A stretch of DNA of 29,850 nucleotides from CAVAWX01 sp963642995 (GCA_963642995.1 CAVIIZ010000019.1:1-29850), one strand, 5' to 3'; shown: positions 16,276 through 24,147, counted from the stretch's first letter. A program made the numbers and translations. Notes: generated from the sequence alone by a model not told the origin.

Positions 16276-18021
16276 ATGGGTTCTGAAAAGGGAATTTCCA
16301 GAAGGTCGCTGCTGAAGGGCTTTGGAGCCGCCGCGGCGGTGGGCGCGGTGGGAAGCGTTGCCGCGGCCACGGAAAAGGCGCAGGCCGTCACGGTGGTGGA
16401 CAGCGCGGCCGCAGCGAAGACCGGCTACATCAAGACCAACACCGGCTATCCGGCCGAGAACCCGCAGTGGCTGGGCGAGGCGCCGTGGGTAGACGAGAAG
16501 TCCATCTCCGAGACCGTCGAGGCCGAGGTCGTCGTGGTCGGCGCGGGCACGGGCGGCATGCCCGCCATCTGCGCTGCGGCAGAAGAGGGCGCGAAGGTGT
16601 GCGTCGTCGAGCGCCAGGCGGACGTGTTCCGCATGAAGGAAGACATCGGCTCCATCAACTCCACGATGCAAAAGGACTACATCAAGCAGCATCCGGAGTA
16701 CGCCATCAGCGAAAAGGACGCGCTCGAGGAGATCGTCCGCTACGCGAACGGCTACTGCAACTACGACCTCGTGAAAGTGTGGATCCGCGAGTCCGGCGCC
16801 TATGTGGACTGGTACAAGCAGCTCATCGAGGCCTCCGGCGAGTACCATCTGGAGTTCGAGGCCGGCCTGGGCACCGAGGACGGCCAGCGCGACCGCTCCT
16901 TTGCCACCGGCCACAGCCCCCAGAAAAACGGCGAGAGCGCCTCGAAGACCATCGAGCAGATATTCAAGGAATACGCGGACGGCAAGAGCAAGATCGACTG
17001 GCGCTTCCGCCACTGCCTGGTGAAGCTCGAGCAAGACGGCTCCGGGCGCGTCACGGGGCTGATCGCCCGCAACGAGCAGACCGACAAATACGTGCGCGTC
17101 AAGGCGAGCAAGGGCGTGATCATGGCCACCGGCGGGTATTCCACCTCGCTGGAGATGATGCGCGCCCTGCAGCCGGAGATCCTCGACGTGAAAATCGCCG
17201 TGGACGGCTCGGGCAACCCCTCCACGGGCCTGGGCATCAAGGCCATGATGTGGGCGGGCGCGCGCAAAGACCCCGTCGGCACCTCGATGCTGTTCAACCG
17301 CGCCTGCTGCAAGCCGGACGCCACGGCAGGCTACGGCACGCCGGGGCGCTGGTTTTGGTTCGGCGAGCAGCCCAACTTGAAGGTGAACCTGGAGGGCAGG
17401 CGCTTTTGCAACGAGAGCGGCCCGTACGACTACATGCTGCATTCCGCGTACATGCAGCCGCACCACACCTACTGCACCATCTGGGACGCCAACCACGCGA
17501 AGTACGCCGAGCAGTTCGACGAGGTCGGCTGCTGCAGGCTCTTCCCCTTCCCCAACGGCGCGAAGAACAACATCCCCATGGCCAGGGTCGACACCATGAT
17601 CGACAAGCTGGTCGAGGACGGCTACGTGGTGAAGGCCAACAGCATCGAGGAACTGGCCCGGGGGCTGAACATCCCCGTCGACGCCTTCAAGGAGACGGTG
17701 GACACCTATAACGGCTATGCCGCGAGGAAAAGCGACCCCGACTACCACAAGGAGCCGCATCGCCTGACGCCGGTGGACACGGCGCCGTTTTACGGGGCGC
17801 GCACCGGCGCATGGCACCTCACCACGCTCGACGGCGTGCTCATCAACACCGACATGCAGGTGCTCGACGGCGACAACAACCCGATTCCCGGATTGTTTGC
17901 CACGGGCGACTGCTCGGGCGGCTTTTTCTCCACCACCTACCCGAACCTCATGACGGGCCTTGCCTGCGGCCGCACGATGACGTTCGGGCGCCATGCAGGC
18001 AAACACGTCGCGAAGCTCTAG
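16276..18021 (+). CDS. Tat-exported FAD-dependent reductase, fumarate reductase/flavocytochrome c family
   Basis: The twin-arginine signal ISRRSLLKGF (Arg9, Arg10) with a following hydrophobic stretch targets a folded flavoprotein across the membrane. The FAD-binding GAGTGG is at 89-94 after a beta strand, and NPIPGLFATGDCSGGF is the C-terminal FAD motif. EGRRFCNE (around Arg376) matches the conserved GxRFxNE of fumarate reductases. In the late substrate loop fumarate reductases have an Arg (GANRLGG); here it is STTYPNLMTG, so the substrate is probably not fumarate. 581 aa, no heme motif of its own. The cytochrome gene 29 bp downstream should feed it electrons, as in the cgr1/cgr2 type of pair in Eggerthella. 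The ATG at 16276 follows a G-rich ribosome site. Confidence 0.85.
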   Translation: MGSEKGISRRSLLKGFGAAAAVGAVGSVAAATEKAQAVTVVDSAAAAKTGYIKTNTGYPAENPQWLGEAPWVDEKSISETVEAEVVVVGAGTGGMPAICAAAEEGAKVCVVERQADVFRMKEDIGSINSTMQKDYIKQHPEYAISEKDALEEIVRYANGYCNYDLVKVWIRESGAYVDWYKQLIEASGEYHLEFEAGLGTEDGQRDRSFATGHSPQKNGESASKTIEQIFKEYADGKSKIDWRFRHCLVKLEQDGSGRVTGLIARNEQTDKYVRVKASKGVIMATGGYSTSLEMMRALQPEILDVKIAVDGSGNPSTGLGIKAMMWAGARKDPVGTSMLFNRACCKPDATAGYGTPGRWFWFGEQPNLKVNLEGRRFCNESGPYDYMLHSAYMQPHHTYCTIWDANHAKYAEQFDEVGCCRLFPFPNGAKNNIPMARVDTMIDKLVEDGYVVKANSIEELARGLNIPVDAFKETVDTYNGYAARKSDPDYHKEPHRLTPVDTAPFYGARTGAWHLTTLDGVLINTDMQVLDGDNNPIPGLFATGDCSGGFFSTTYPNLMTGLACGRTMTFGRHAGKHVAKL

Positions 18022-18050
18022 CGGCAAGACGCGCGGACAGGAGACACGAT

Positions 18051-18944
18051 ATGACTGAAAAAACAGAGAACGTGGAAAACGAGGGCGCGAAGGCCGAGGC
18101 TGCGGCGGGCGAGGAGAACGCCGCGCAACACGAGGCCGTGCGGGCAGACGAGAAGGGCGCCGCGCAATCCGACGGGCAGCCCGCCGCCTGCGACGTCGAC
18201 AGCAAGATGGCCGCGGCCGCGGCTGCAGCCGCCCCGCATGCAGACGATGCGGACGCGGCGCCGCAGGCCGACGGCAAGCCGACCGTCACGCTGCCCTGGA
18301 AGTTCGGCCGCGACAAGCCGATCGTGGTGCGCCGCGCATGGGCGACCGTCGGCGTCGTCGTGATCGTGCTCGTCGTGGCCGGCATAGGTTTCGGCATATG
18401 GCACGACCAGCCGGGCTTTTGCAGCACTTTGTGCCACAGCCCCATGAGCAAGTACGTCGACGGCTACACCTCCGACGCCTCGACGCTTGCCTACCAGCAC
18501 GGGCACGTGGTGAAAAGCGGCGACGGCGCCAACGAGAAGGCCGCCGCCACCTTGAAAGACGGCGTCTCCGACAGCTCCATGAACTGCCTGTCGTGCCATG
18601 TCCCCAAGATAGGCGAGCAGATCTCCGAGGCCGGCAAATGGCTGGACGGCAACTACACGATCGACAAAGACAACAACCTCGTCTTGGCGACCCCGAACTA
18701 CAAGGCGAACAAGGAGTTTTGCACCAGGTGCCACGACTACGAGAAGGTCATCGCCTCCACCGAGCACTACTGGGGCGACGACGAGGCGGCCAACCCGCAT
18801 GCCTCGCATCAAGGCGACCTCGAGTGCTCGAGCTGCCACAACGTGCACGGCACCTCGACGCTCATGTGCTCGAGCTGCCACAACTTCAACGTGCCGGACG
18901 GCTGGCAGACGACCGGCCAGGAGCAGGCAAAGGCGCAATCCTAG
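18051..18944 (+). CDS. Membrane-anchored multiheme cytochrome c (NapC/NrfH-like), partner of the flavoprotein
   Basis: A long acidic, Ala/Glu-rich cytoplasmic N-terminus (about 95 residues) leads to one membrane helix (about 97-117), then HDQPGFCSTLCHSPM. Heme motifs: CX3CH CSTLCH (124-129), CLSCH (179-183), CTRCH (224-228), CSSCH (259-263) and CSSCH (273-277). The layout matches the NrfH-like protein at 9650-10429, including the unusual CX3CH first motif. It should take electrons from menaquinol and pass them to the extracytoplasmic flavoprotein encoded just upstream. The ATG at 18051 has CAGGAGA 6 bases upstream. A strong terminator follows. It could instead serve other reductases in the cell. 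Confidence 0.86.
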   Translation: MTEKTENVENEGAKAEAAAGEENAAQHEAVRADEKGAAQSDGQPAACDVDSKMAAAAAAAAPHADDADAAPQADGKPTVTLPWKFGRDKPIVVRRAWATVGVVVIVLVVAGIGFGIWHDQPGFCSTLCHSPMSKYVDGYTSDASTLAYQHGHVVKSGDGANEKAAATLKDGVSDSSMNCLSCHVPKIGEQISEAGKWLDGNYTIDKDNNLVLATPNYKANKEFCTRCHDYEKVIASTEHYWGDDEAANPHASHQGDLECSSCHNVHGTSTLMCSSCHNFNVPDGWQTTGQEQAKAQS

Positions 18945-18994
18945 GGCAGGCTTCATGCACATTCCGCGCATGTGCTCCACGAGGCATGCGCGCG

Positions 18995-19028
18995 CGGGCA
19001 GGCTGCAGTGCGGCCTGCCCGTTTTTTT
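18995..19028 (+). terminator. Intrinsic terminator after the flavoprotein-cytochrome pair
   Basis: A perfect 9-bp stem, CGGGCAGGC (18995-19003) with GCCTGCCCG (19013-19021), has a 9-nt loop and is followed by seven T's (19022-19028). It lies 51 bases after the cytochrome stop. In the rest of the 308-bp gap I see only the candidate gap promoter. Confidence 0.88.
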
Positions 19029-19155
19029 GTGCCCTCCCCGCCGGATGCCTCGCTTTTCAACCTGCCCGCGCCCGTCGCGCCTTCTGCCCGCGCCCGGCGT
19101 GCCTCCTGTCCGTGGCCGCCGCGCCGTCGCTTTGGCGCGCTCGCAGGCCGCGGCG

Positions 19156-19185
19156 TTGCCCACCCGCTTCACCGCCCGCTATACT
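19156..19185 (+). promoter_or_regulatory. Candidate promoter of the GAPDH gene
   Basis: TTGCCC (19156-19161), an 18-bp spacer and TATACT (19180-19185) form a plausible sigma-70-like promoter about 68 bp before the start codon. No operator is evident. Confidence 0.5.
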
Positions 19186-19252
19186 CGCAGCGTACGTGAT
19201 GTTTCGGGCCGCGCGGACAAGGCGCGGCGCATCGAGGAGAAGGAGCACGGGC

Positions 19253-20260
19253 ATGACGGTGAAAGTGGGCATCAACGGATTCGGCCGCATCGGGCGCCTG
19301 GCGTTTCGCCTGGCAGAACTCGACCCGGACGTGGAGGTCGTCGCCATCAACAACCCGAGCGACCTCGACTGCGCGGCTTATCTGGTGAAATACGATTCTT
19401 GCCAAGGGCGCGTCTTCGATGACGTGCATGCAGGCGACGGCGCGCTTTTCGTCGACGGCCACGAGATCCACGCGTTCCAGACGCGCGATCCCAAGGAGAC
19501 GGTCTGGGGCGAGTACGGCGCGCAGGTCGTGATCGAGTCCACGGGCAAGCTGAAAGACAAGGCCAGCTGCCAGGCCCATCTCGACAACGGCGCCGAGAAG
19601 GTGCTCATCACCGCCCCCGGCAAGGAGGTGGACGCCACCATCGTCTTGGGCGTGAACGACGACGTCTACGACCGCGACACCATGCATGTCGTCTCCAACG
19701 CGAGCTGCACGACGAACTGCCTCGCGCCCTTCGCCAAGGTCCTAAACGACAGCTTCGGCATCAAGCGCGGCTTCATGAACACCATCCACTCCTACACCAA
19801 CGACCAGAAGGTGCTCGACGTCCACCACAAGGATTTCCGCCGCTCGCGTGCCGCCGCCTTGAGCCAGATCCCGACGACGACCGGCGCCGCGCGTGCCGTC
19901 TCGCTGGTCATCCCCGAGCTCGAAGGGCGCCTCGACGGCATGGCCACGCGCGTGCCCACGCCCACCGGCTCGATGGTCGACCTCGTGTGCGAGCTGGAGC
20001 GCCCGGCCAGCGCCGAGCAGATCAACGCGGCGGTCGAGGCGGCGGCGGCAGGGCCGATGAAGGGGATACTCGAGTATTGCACCGACCCGATCGTGTCGGC
20101 CGATATCATCGGCAACAGGCATTCGAGCATCTTCGACAGCCTGCTCACGAAGGTCTTGGGCGGCGGCACGGGCGACTTCGTGAAGTGCGTCAGCTGGTAC
20201 GACAACGAGCTGGGCTACTCGCAGCGCGTCGTGGACCTGGCCAAGCGCCTCGTGGCCTAG
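19253..20260 (+). CDS. gap: Glyceraldehyde-3-phosphate dehydrogenase, phosphorylating
   Basis: Glycolytic/gluconeogenic enzyme converting glyceraldehyde 3-phosphate, NAD(P)+ and Pi to 1,3-bisphosphoglycerate. Seen: the N-terminal VGINGFGRIGRLAFR Rossmann motif, the catalytic Cys in SNASCTTNCLAP, TPTGSMVDL, and WYDNELGYSQRVVDL near the C-terminus. Length 335 aa is standard. The position that is usually Asp after the second strand (VAIND) is Asn34 here (VAINNPSD); that Asp normally holds the ribose of NAD, so cofactor choice may be relaxed. The ATG at 19253 has an AGGAG site upstream. It appears monocistronic, with its own promoter and an upstream terminator. Confidence 0.97.
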   Translation: MTVKVGINGFGRIGRLAFRLAELDPDVEVVAINNPSDLDCAAYLVKYDSCQGRVFDDVHAGDGALFVDGHEIHAFQTRDPKETVWGEYGAQVVIESTGKLKDKASCQAHLDNGAEKVLITAPGKEVDATIVLGVNDDVYDRDTMHVVSNASCTTNCLAPFAKVLNDSFGIKRGFMNTIHSYTNDQKVLDVHHKDFRRSRAAALSQIPTTTGAARAVSLVIPELEGRLDGMATRVPTPTGSMVDLVCELERPASAEQINAAVEAAAAGPMKGILEYCTDPIVSADIIGNRHSSIFDSLLTKVLGGGTGDFVKCVSWYDNELGYSQRVVDLAKRLVA

Positions 20261-20400
20261 CAGATGAGCGGCGCGCGTTTTGCGGGACACGAAAGCGGGT
20301 TCACGGTGAAGGGGGCGGGGCGCGTCTCGTGCATGTGCGCATCTTCGCGCACGTGCGGCCCGCGCCGTTCGCATCGAGGGCCCGAGGCGGGCGCTTTGCG

Positions 20401-21174
20401 TTGAACGCGAAGATCCTCGTGGCCACGACGAAGCCGTACTGGATGCCGGACGACGACGTCTACCTGCCCGTGCGCGTGGGCGCGGCGCTTGCCGACGACG
20501 CGGGCGGGTTGCCGCCGCGTTTCGCGCGCGACGACGCGGGCGAGGACATCTCGCAGAGAAACCCGCGCTACTGCGAGCTGACCGCCTTGTATTGGGGCTG
20601 GAAGAACCTCGATTGCGACTATCTGGGCCTTGTGCACCACCGGCGGCATTTCCGGGGGTCCGGCCCGCGCCGCGTCCTGCGCGCCGCCGAGCTGGACGCC
20701 TTGCTCGAGCAGGCGCCCGTCCTCGTGGGCCGTCCGCGCGACTACCGCATAGAGACGGTGGAAAGCCATTATGCCCACACCTTCGACGGAGCGCACCTCG
20801 ACGCGGTGCGCGCGACGCTCGCCGCCGGCCGTCCTGCTTTTCTCGACGCCTTCGAGCAGGTGCTGGGAGGCACGCGCCTGCATATATGCAACATGTCCGT
20901 CATGCGCCGCGACATCCTCGACAGATATTGCACGTGGCTGTTCGACGTGCTTTTCGCCTGCGAGCGGCGCATCGATTTCTCGGGGATGAGCCCTTTCGAG
21001 GAGCGCGTGATGGGGCGCCTCGCCGAGCGCCTGCTCGACACCTGGCTCGTCGCGACGGGCACGCCCTTTGCCGAATGCCCCGTCGTGAGCCTCGAGAAGA
21101 CGAACTGGGCGAAGAAGGGCGGGGCGTTTCTGGCGGCGAAGTTTCTCGGCCGGCCCTACAGGCAAAGTTTCTAG
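20401..21174 (+). CDS. DUF4422 protein, probable glycosyltransferase-like
   Basis: The start KILVATTKPYWMPDDDVYLP, then NPRYCELTALYWGWKNLDCD, YLGLVHHRRHF, HICNMSVMRRDILDRYCTWL and the late MSPFEERVMGRLAERL are the conserved blocks of DUF4422. Members usually occur in polysaccharide or capsule clusters and are presumed glycosyltransferases; here no such cluster surrounds it. DUF4422 proteins normally begin right at the KILVA strand, which favours the TTG at 20401 (257 aa). In-frame GTG codons at 20329 and 20335, with GAAGGGGG upstream, would add about 24 Arg-rich residues and are the alternative. Acceptor and donor are unknown. Confidence 0.75.
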   Translation: MNAKILVATTKPYWMPDDDVYLPVRVGAALADDAGGLPPRFARDDAGEDISQRNPRYCELTALYWGWKNLDCDYLGLVHHRRHFRGSGPRRVLRAAELDALLEQAPVLVGRPRDYRIETVESHYAHTFDGAHLDAVRATLAAGRPAFLDAFEQVLGGTRLHICNMSVMRRDILDRYCTWLFDVLFACERRIDFSGMSPFEERVMGRLAERLLDTWLVATGTPFAECPVVSLEKTNWAKKGGAFLAAKFLGRPYRQSF

Positions 21175-21181
21175 CGTGTGA

Positions 21182-21202
21182 AAACGCGCCGTGCGGCGTT
21201 TG
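21182..21202 (+). terminator. Weak terminator-like hairpin after the DUF4422 gene
   Basis: AAACGCGCCG and CGGCGTTT can pair with a 2-nt bulge around a tiny loop, 8 bases after the stop, followed by GCCCCTTTC. The stem is imperfect and the T run is short, so this is a tentative call. Confidence 0.28.
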
Positions 21203-21232
21203 CCCCTTTCGCGGCCGTCGAGGAAGATCGTG

Positions 21233-21262
21233 GATCGGACGCGCCCGGAATTGGTGTAGGAT
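21233..21262 (+). promoter_or_regulatory. Candidate promoter of the trp leader
   Basis: TAGGAT (21257-21262) is a fair -10 located 47 bp before the leader peptide start. The -35 is unclear (GATCGG or ATCGGA at 17-18 bp spacing). Position relative to the attenuator is the main support. Confidence 0.35.
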
Positions 21263-21308
21263 GCGCCCTGGCGAAAAACCGCGAAACAGCCGAGAGGAGC
21301 CACCTGGC

Positions 21309-21383
21309 ATGACCACGCAGACGCATACCGGCATTGCCGCAGGCGCGTCGCGCGTCGCTGCTTGGTGGTGGAACGAGGCCTGA
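21309..21383 (+). CDS. trpL: trp operon leader peptide with three consecutive Trp codons
   Basis: A 24-codon ORF with ATG at 21309 and TGA at 21381-21383. Three TGG codons in a row (21363-21371) sit six codons before the end (VAAWWWNEA). GAGAGGAG (21292-21299) is a good ribosome site. A Rho-independent terminator follows at 21428 and the next gene is a tryptophan synthase beta chain. This is the classic layout of ribosome-mediated transcription attenuation: when charged tRNA-Trp is scarce the ribosome stalls at the Trp codons and the terminator is prevented from forming. The peptide itself probably has no function after synthesis. Confidence 0.88.
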   Translation: MTTQTHTGIAAGASRVAAWWWNEA

Positions 21384-21427
21384 CCGGGGTTTCACCGCCA
21401 GCTTTTCGTTTCCGCAAAGGTTTTGAA

Positions 21428-21458
21428 GGCTCTCGGGAAAACCCCCGAGGGCCTTTTT
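21428..21458 (+). terminator. trp attenuator terminator
   Basis: GGCTCTCGGG (21428-21437) pairs with CCCGAGGGCC (21444-21453), 10 bp with one G-U pair and a 6-nt loop, followed by TTTTT. A competing pairing is visible: GGGGTTT (21386-21392), just after the leader stop codon, with AAACCCC (21439-21445), which would take two bases of the 3' arm and the loop. A ribosome stalled on the Trp codons would leave 21386-21392 free, while one at the stop codon would cover it. The antiterminator is inference. Confidence 0.85.
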
Positions 21459-21595
21459 CTTGCGCGGGAACGTCTTTCACCTTCACCACGAAAAACCTTT
21501 CCCGCACAAGGCCGATGCGCGAACACGCGAAGCCCGGTTGAAGGGGCGCGCCGCGACGAGGAGCGGACGCGGCCACGCGACAGAAAGGAAGCACC

Positions 21596-23134
21596 ATGAG
21601 CACGAGCACGGACATGAACGACGCCGCCACGGCCACGAGCGCGGGCGCGGACTCGCGGGGCAAGGGCAAGGGCAAGGGCAAGGGCAAGGGCAAGGGCACG
21701 GGCACGGGCGCCGCGAACGCGAACGCCGCGTCCACCACCATTCCGCACCGCCTCTACCTGCGCGAAGACCAGATCCCGACGCGTTGGTACAACTTGCGGG
21801 CCGACATGCCCGCCGCACCCGAGCCCATGCGCCTGCCATCCGGCAAGATCGCCGAGCCCGCCGATATCGCGCCTGTTTTCTGCGACGAGCTGGTGGCCCA
21901 AGAGCTCGACGACGCGACGGCCTACTTCGACATCCCCGAGCCGGTGTTGGAGATGTATCGCGTCTACCGCCCCTCGCCGCTGTGCCGCGCCTACAACCTG
22001 GAGCGCGCGCTGGGCACCCCGGCCAAGATCTACTACAAGTTCGAGGGCAACAACACCTCCGGCTCGCACAAGCTGAACTCGGCGCTCGCGCAAGCCTACT
22101 ACGCGCAGGCGCAAAACCTGGAGAAGATCACGACGGAGACGGGCGCGGGCCAGTGGGGCACGGCGCTGTCCGAGGCCGCCGAGCACTTCGGCGTGGACCT
22201 CGACGTCTTCATGGTGAAGTGCTCCTACGAGCAAAAGCCCTTCCGCCGCAACATCATGGAGACCTTCGGCGCCACCGTCACGCCCTCGCCGTCGGAGACC
22301 ACCGAGGTCGGGCGCAAGATGCTGGCCGCCAACCCCGCCTCGACCGGCTCGCTGGGCACGGCCATATCCGAGGCCGTCGAGCGCGCGCTGCACGTGCCGC
22401 GAAACCGCGGGCGCTACCAGCTGGGCTCGGTGCTCAACCAGGTGGTCTTGCACCAGTCCGTGATAGGCCTGGAGAGCTATGCCGCCTTCGAGGAGCTGGG
22501 CGAATATCCCGACATCGTGATCGGGTGCGCGGGCGGCGGCTCGAATCTGGGCGGGCTCGTCGCGCCGTTCATGCGCGACAAGATGCGCAAAGAGCGTCCC
22601 GGCACGCGCTTCATCGCCGTCGAGCCCGCGAGCTGCCCGAGCCTCACGCGCGGGCGCTACGCCTACGATTTCGCCGACACGGGCCAGACCTGCCCGCTCG
22701 TCAAGATGTACACGCTGGGCAACGGCTTTCTGCCCAGCCCCGACCACGCCGGCGGCTTGCGCTACCACGGCATGAGCCCCATCGTGTCCAAGTTGAAGCA
22801 CGACGGGCTTCTGGAGGCCCGTGCGGTGAAGCAGACCGACGTGTTCGCGGCGGCCGTCGAGTTCGCGCGGCTCGAGACCATCTTGCCGGCGCCGGAGAGC
22901 GCGCATGCCATCTACGCGGCGATGGAGGAGGCCGGGCGCTGCGCGGAGACGGGCGAGGCCAAGACGATACTCTTCGGCCTGACGGGCACGGGATACTTCG
23001 ATATGATGGCCTATGATGCGTTCAACAGGGGCGAGATGGTCGACCATGTGCCCGACGACGCCGAGTTGGAGGCGGGGTTCGCGACGATTCCGGCCGTCGA
23101 GGGCGTGCAGGCCGCGGGCGGGTTGGAGCTGTAG
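21596..23134 (+). CDS. trpB: Tryptophan synthase beta chain, TrpB2 type
   Basis: PLP enzyme joining indole and serine to make tryptophan. The PLP lysine is Lys159 in NNTSGSHKLNSA, the catalytic Glu lies in TETGAGQWGTAL, and the PLP phosphate loop is GCAGGGSNLGG. The long N-terminal part (PHRLYLREDQIPTRWYNL, then RPSPLCRAYNLERALGTPAK) and 512 aa length mark the TrpB2 group, which often works without TrpA on free indole. No trpA is adjacent. Residues about 20-36 are a Gly-Lys/Gly-Thr repeat from a hexanucleotide repeat and form a flexible tail before the fold. The ATG at 21596 follows GAAAGGA. Expression should depend on tryptophan through the upstream attenuator. Confidence 0.93.
   Translation: MSTSTDMNDAATATSAGADSRGKGKGKGKGKGKGTGTGAANANAASTTIPHRLYLREDQIPTRWYNLRADMPAAPEPMRLPSGKIAEPADIAPVFCDELVAQELDDATAYFDIPEPVLEMYRVYRPSPLCRAYNLERALGTPAKIYYKFEGNNTSGSHKLNSALAQAYYAQAQNLEKITTETGAGQWGTALSEAAEHFGVDLDVFMVKCSYEQKPFRRNIMETFGATVTPSPSETTEVGRKMLAANPASTGSLGTAISEAVERALHVPRNRGRYQLGSVLNQVVLHQSVIGLESYAAFEELGEYPDIVIGCAGGGSNLGGLVAPFMRDKMRKERPGTRFIAVEPASCPSLTRGRYAYDFADTGQTCPLVKMYTLGNGFLPSPDHAGGLRYHGMSPIVSKLKHDGLLEARAVKQTDVFAAAVEFARLETILPAPESAHAIYAAMEEAGRCAETGEAKTILFGLTGTGYFDMMAYDAFNRGEMVDHVPDDAELEAGFATIPAVEGVQAAGGLEL
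21659..21706 (+). repeat. Hexanucleotide tandem repeat (GGCAAG)6 plus two GGCACG units inside trpB
   Basis: Six perfect copies of GGCAAG (21659-21694) are followed by two copies of GGCACG (21695-21706). The unit is 6 bp, so copy-number change would lengthen or shorten the Gly-Lys tail without shifting frame. It lies in the non-conserved N-terminal tail of TrpB2. Confidence 0.95.
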
Positions 23135-23135
23135 C

Positions 23136-23177
23136 CGGGCGGCCCTGAGGCTCAGGGCCGGGCATCGGGCGGCCCTG
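23136..23177 (+). repeat. GC-rich repeat and hairpin between trpB and rsmI
   Basis: CGGGCGGCCCTG occurs twice (23136-23147 and 23166-23177). The first copy also forms a perfect 8-bp hairpin, GGCCCTGA (23141-23148) with TCAGGGCC (23152-23159) and a 3-nt loop, 7 bases after the trpB stop. There is no T tract; it may be a transcript-stabilising or Rho-assisted end. Confidence 0.45.
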
Positions 23178-23295
23178 GAGCTGTGGGCCTGAGGCCGCAG
23201 GAGATGCCTGCGCGCGAAGCGGGCCTGGCCGGCCCTGGAAGGGCCGCAAGCTGAAGGTATGGGGATTTTCGATTGGGAAGAAGGAGGCGCGCGGC

Positions 23296-24147
23296 ATGGC
23301 GGGAATGCTCTCGGTGGTGGCCACGCCCATCGGCAACCTGGGCGACATGACCCCGAGGGCGCTCGAGGTCCTGGCGGCAGCGGACGCGGTGTGCGCCGAG
23401 GACACGCGCGTCACCGGGCGCCTGCTCGCGCATTTCGGCATCGAGACGCGGCTGGAGCGCTGCGACGAGAACGTCATCTCGCGGCGCGCGCCCGCCCTCG
23501 TGGAGCGCATGGCCGCAGGCGAGCGCATCGCGTTTTGCAGCGACGCCGGCATGCCGGGCGTGAGCGACCCCGGGATGCGGCTGGTGGACGCGGCGCGGGC
23601 GGCAGATGTGGCCGTCGAGGTGCTGCCCGGCGCCTGCGCGGTGCCGACCGCCCTCGTGGCGGCCGGATTCGGCGGCACGGCCTTCTACTTCGGCGGTTTC
23701 CTGCCGCGCAAGGAGGGCGCCCGCCGCAAGGCGCTGCTTTCCGTGGCAGAGCTCGACGCGGCGCTCGTCTTCTACGAGTCGCCGCGCCGCGCGGCCGCGA
23801 CGCTTGCCTCCATGGTGCAGGTGCTCGGCGAGCAGCGTCCGGTGGCCATGTGCCGCGAGTTGACGAAGCTGCACGAGGAGGTGGTGCGCGCGCCGGCACG
23901 CGAGCTGGCCGCGCAGCTGGCGGCGCGCCCCGACTTGAAGGGCGAGCTGGTCTTGGTGCTCGCCCCTCCCTCCTCCGCGGGCGCGCGCACGGCGTTTTCC
24001 GAGGCGGCGCTCGACGAGCGCATCGTCCACGCCCTGGCCATGGGCAAGAGCAAATCGGCGCTCGCCCGCGAGCTCGCCGCCGAGACGGGCGCGCCGCGAA
24101 ACGACGTCTACCGCCGCGTCCTCGAGCTTTCAGGGAGGCGGGGCTAG
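23296..24147 (+). CDS. rsmI: 16S rRNA (cytidine1402-2'-O)-methyltransferase RsmI
   Basis: Tetrapyrrole-methylase-fold enzyme that 2'-O-methylates C1402 in the 30S decoding centre using S-adenosylmethionine. Family blocks are clear: LSVVATPIGNLGDMTPRALE, CAEDTRVTGRLL, FCSDAGMPGVSDPG, PGACAVPTAL, and VFYESPRRAAATL. Length 283 aa is normal. The ATG at 23296 has AAGGAGG about 8 bases upstream. It lies 161 bp after trpB in the same direction and is convergent with the sirtuin gene downstream. The last core-type gene before the accessory region. Confidence 0.96.
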   Translation: MAGMLSVVATPIGNLGDMTPRALEVLAAADAVCAEDTRVTGRLLAHFGIETRLERCDENVISRRAPALVERMAAGERIAFCSDAGMPGVSDPGMRLVDAARAADVAVEVLPGACAVPTALVAAGFGGTAFYFGGFLPRKEGARRKALLSVAELDAALVFYESPRRAAATLASMVQVLGEQRPVAMCRELTKLHEEVVRAPARELAAQLAARPDLKGELVLVLAPPSSAGARTAFSEAALDERIVHALAMGKSKSALARELAAETGAPRNDVYRRVLELSGRRG

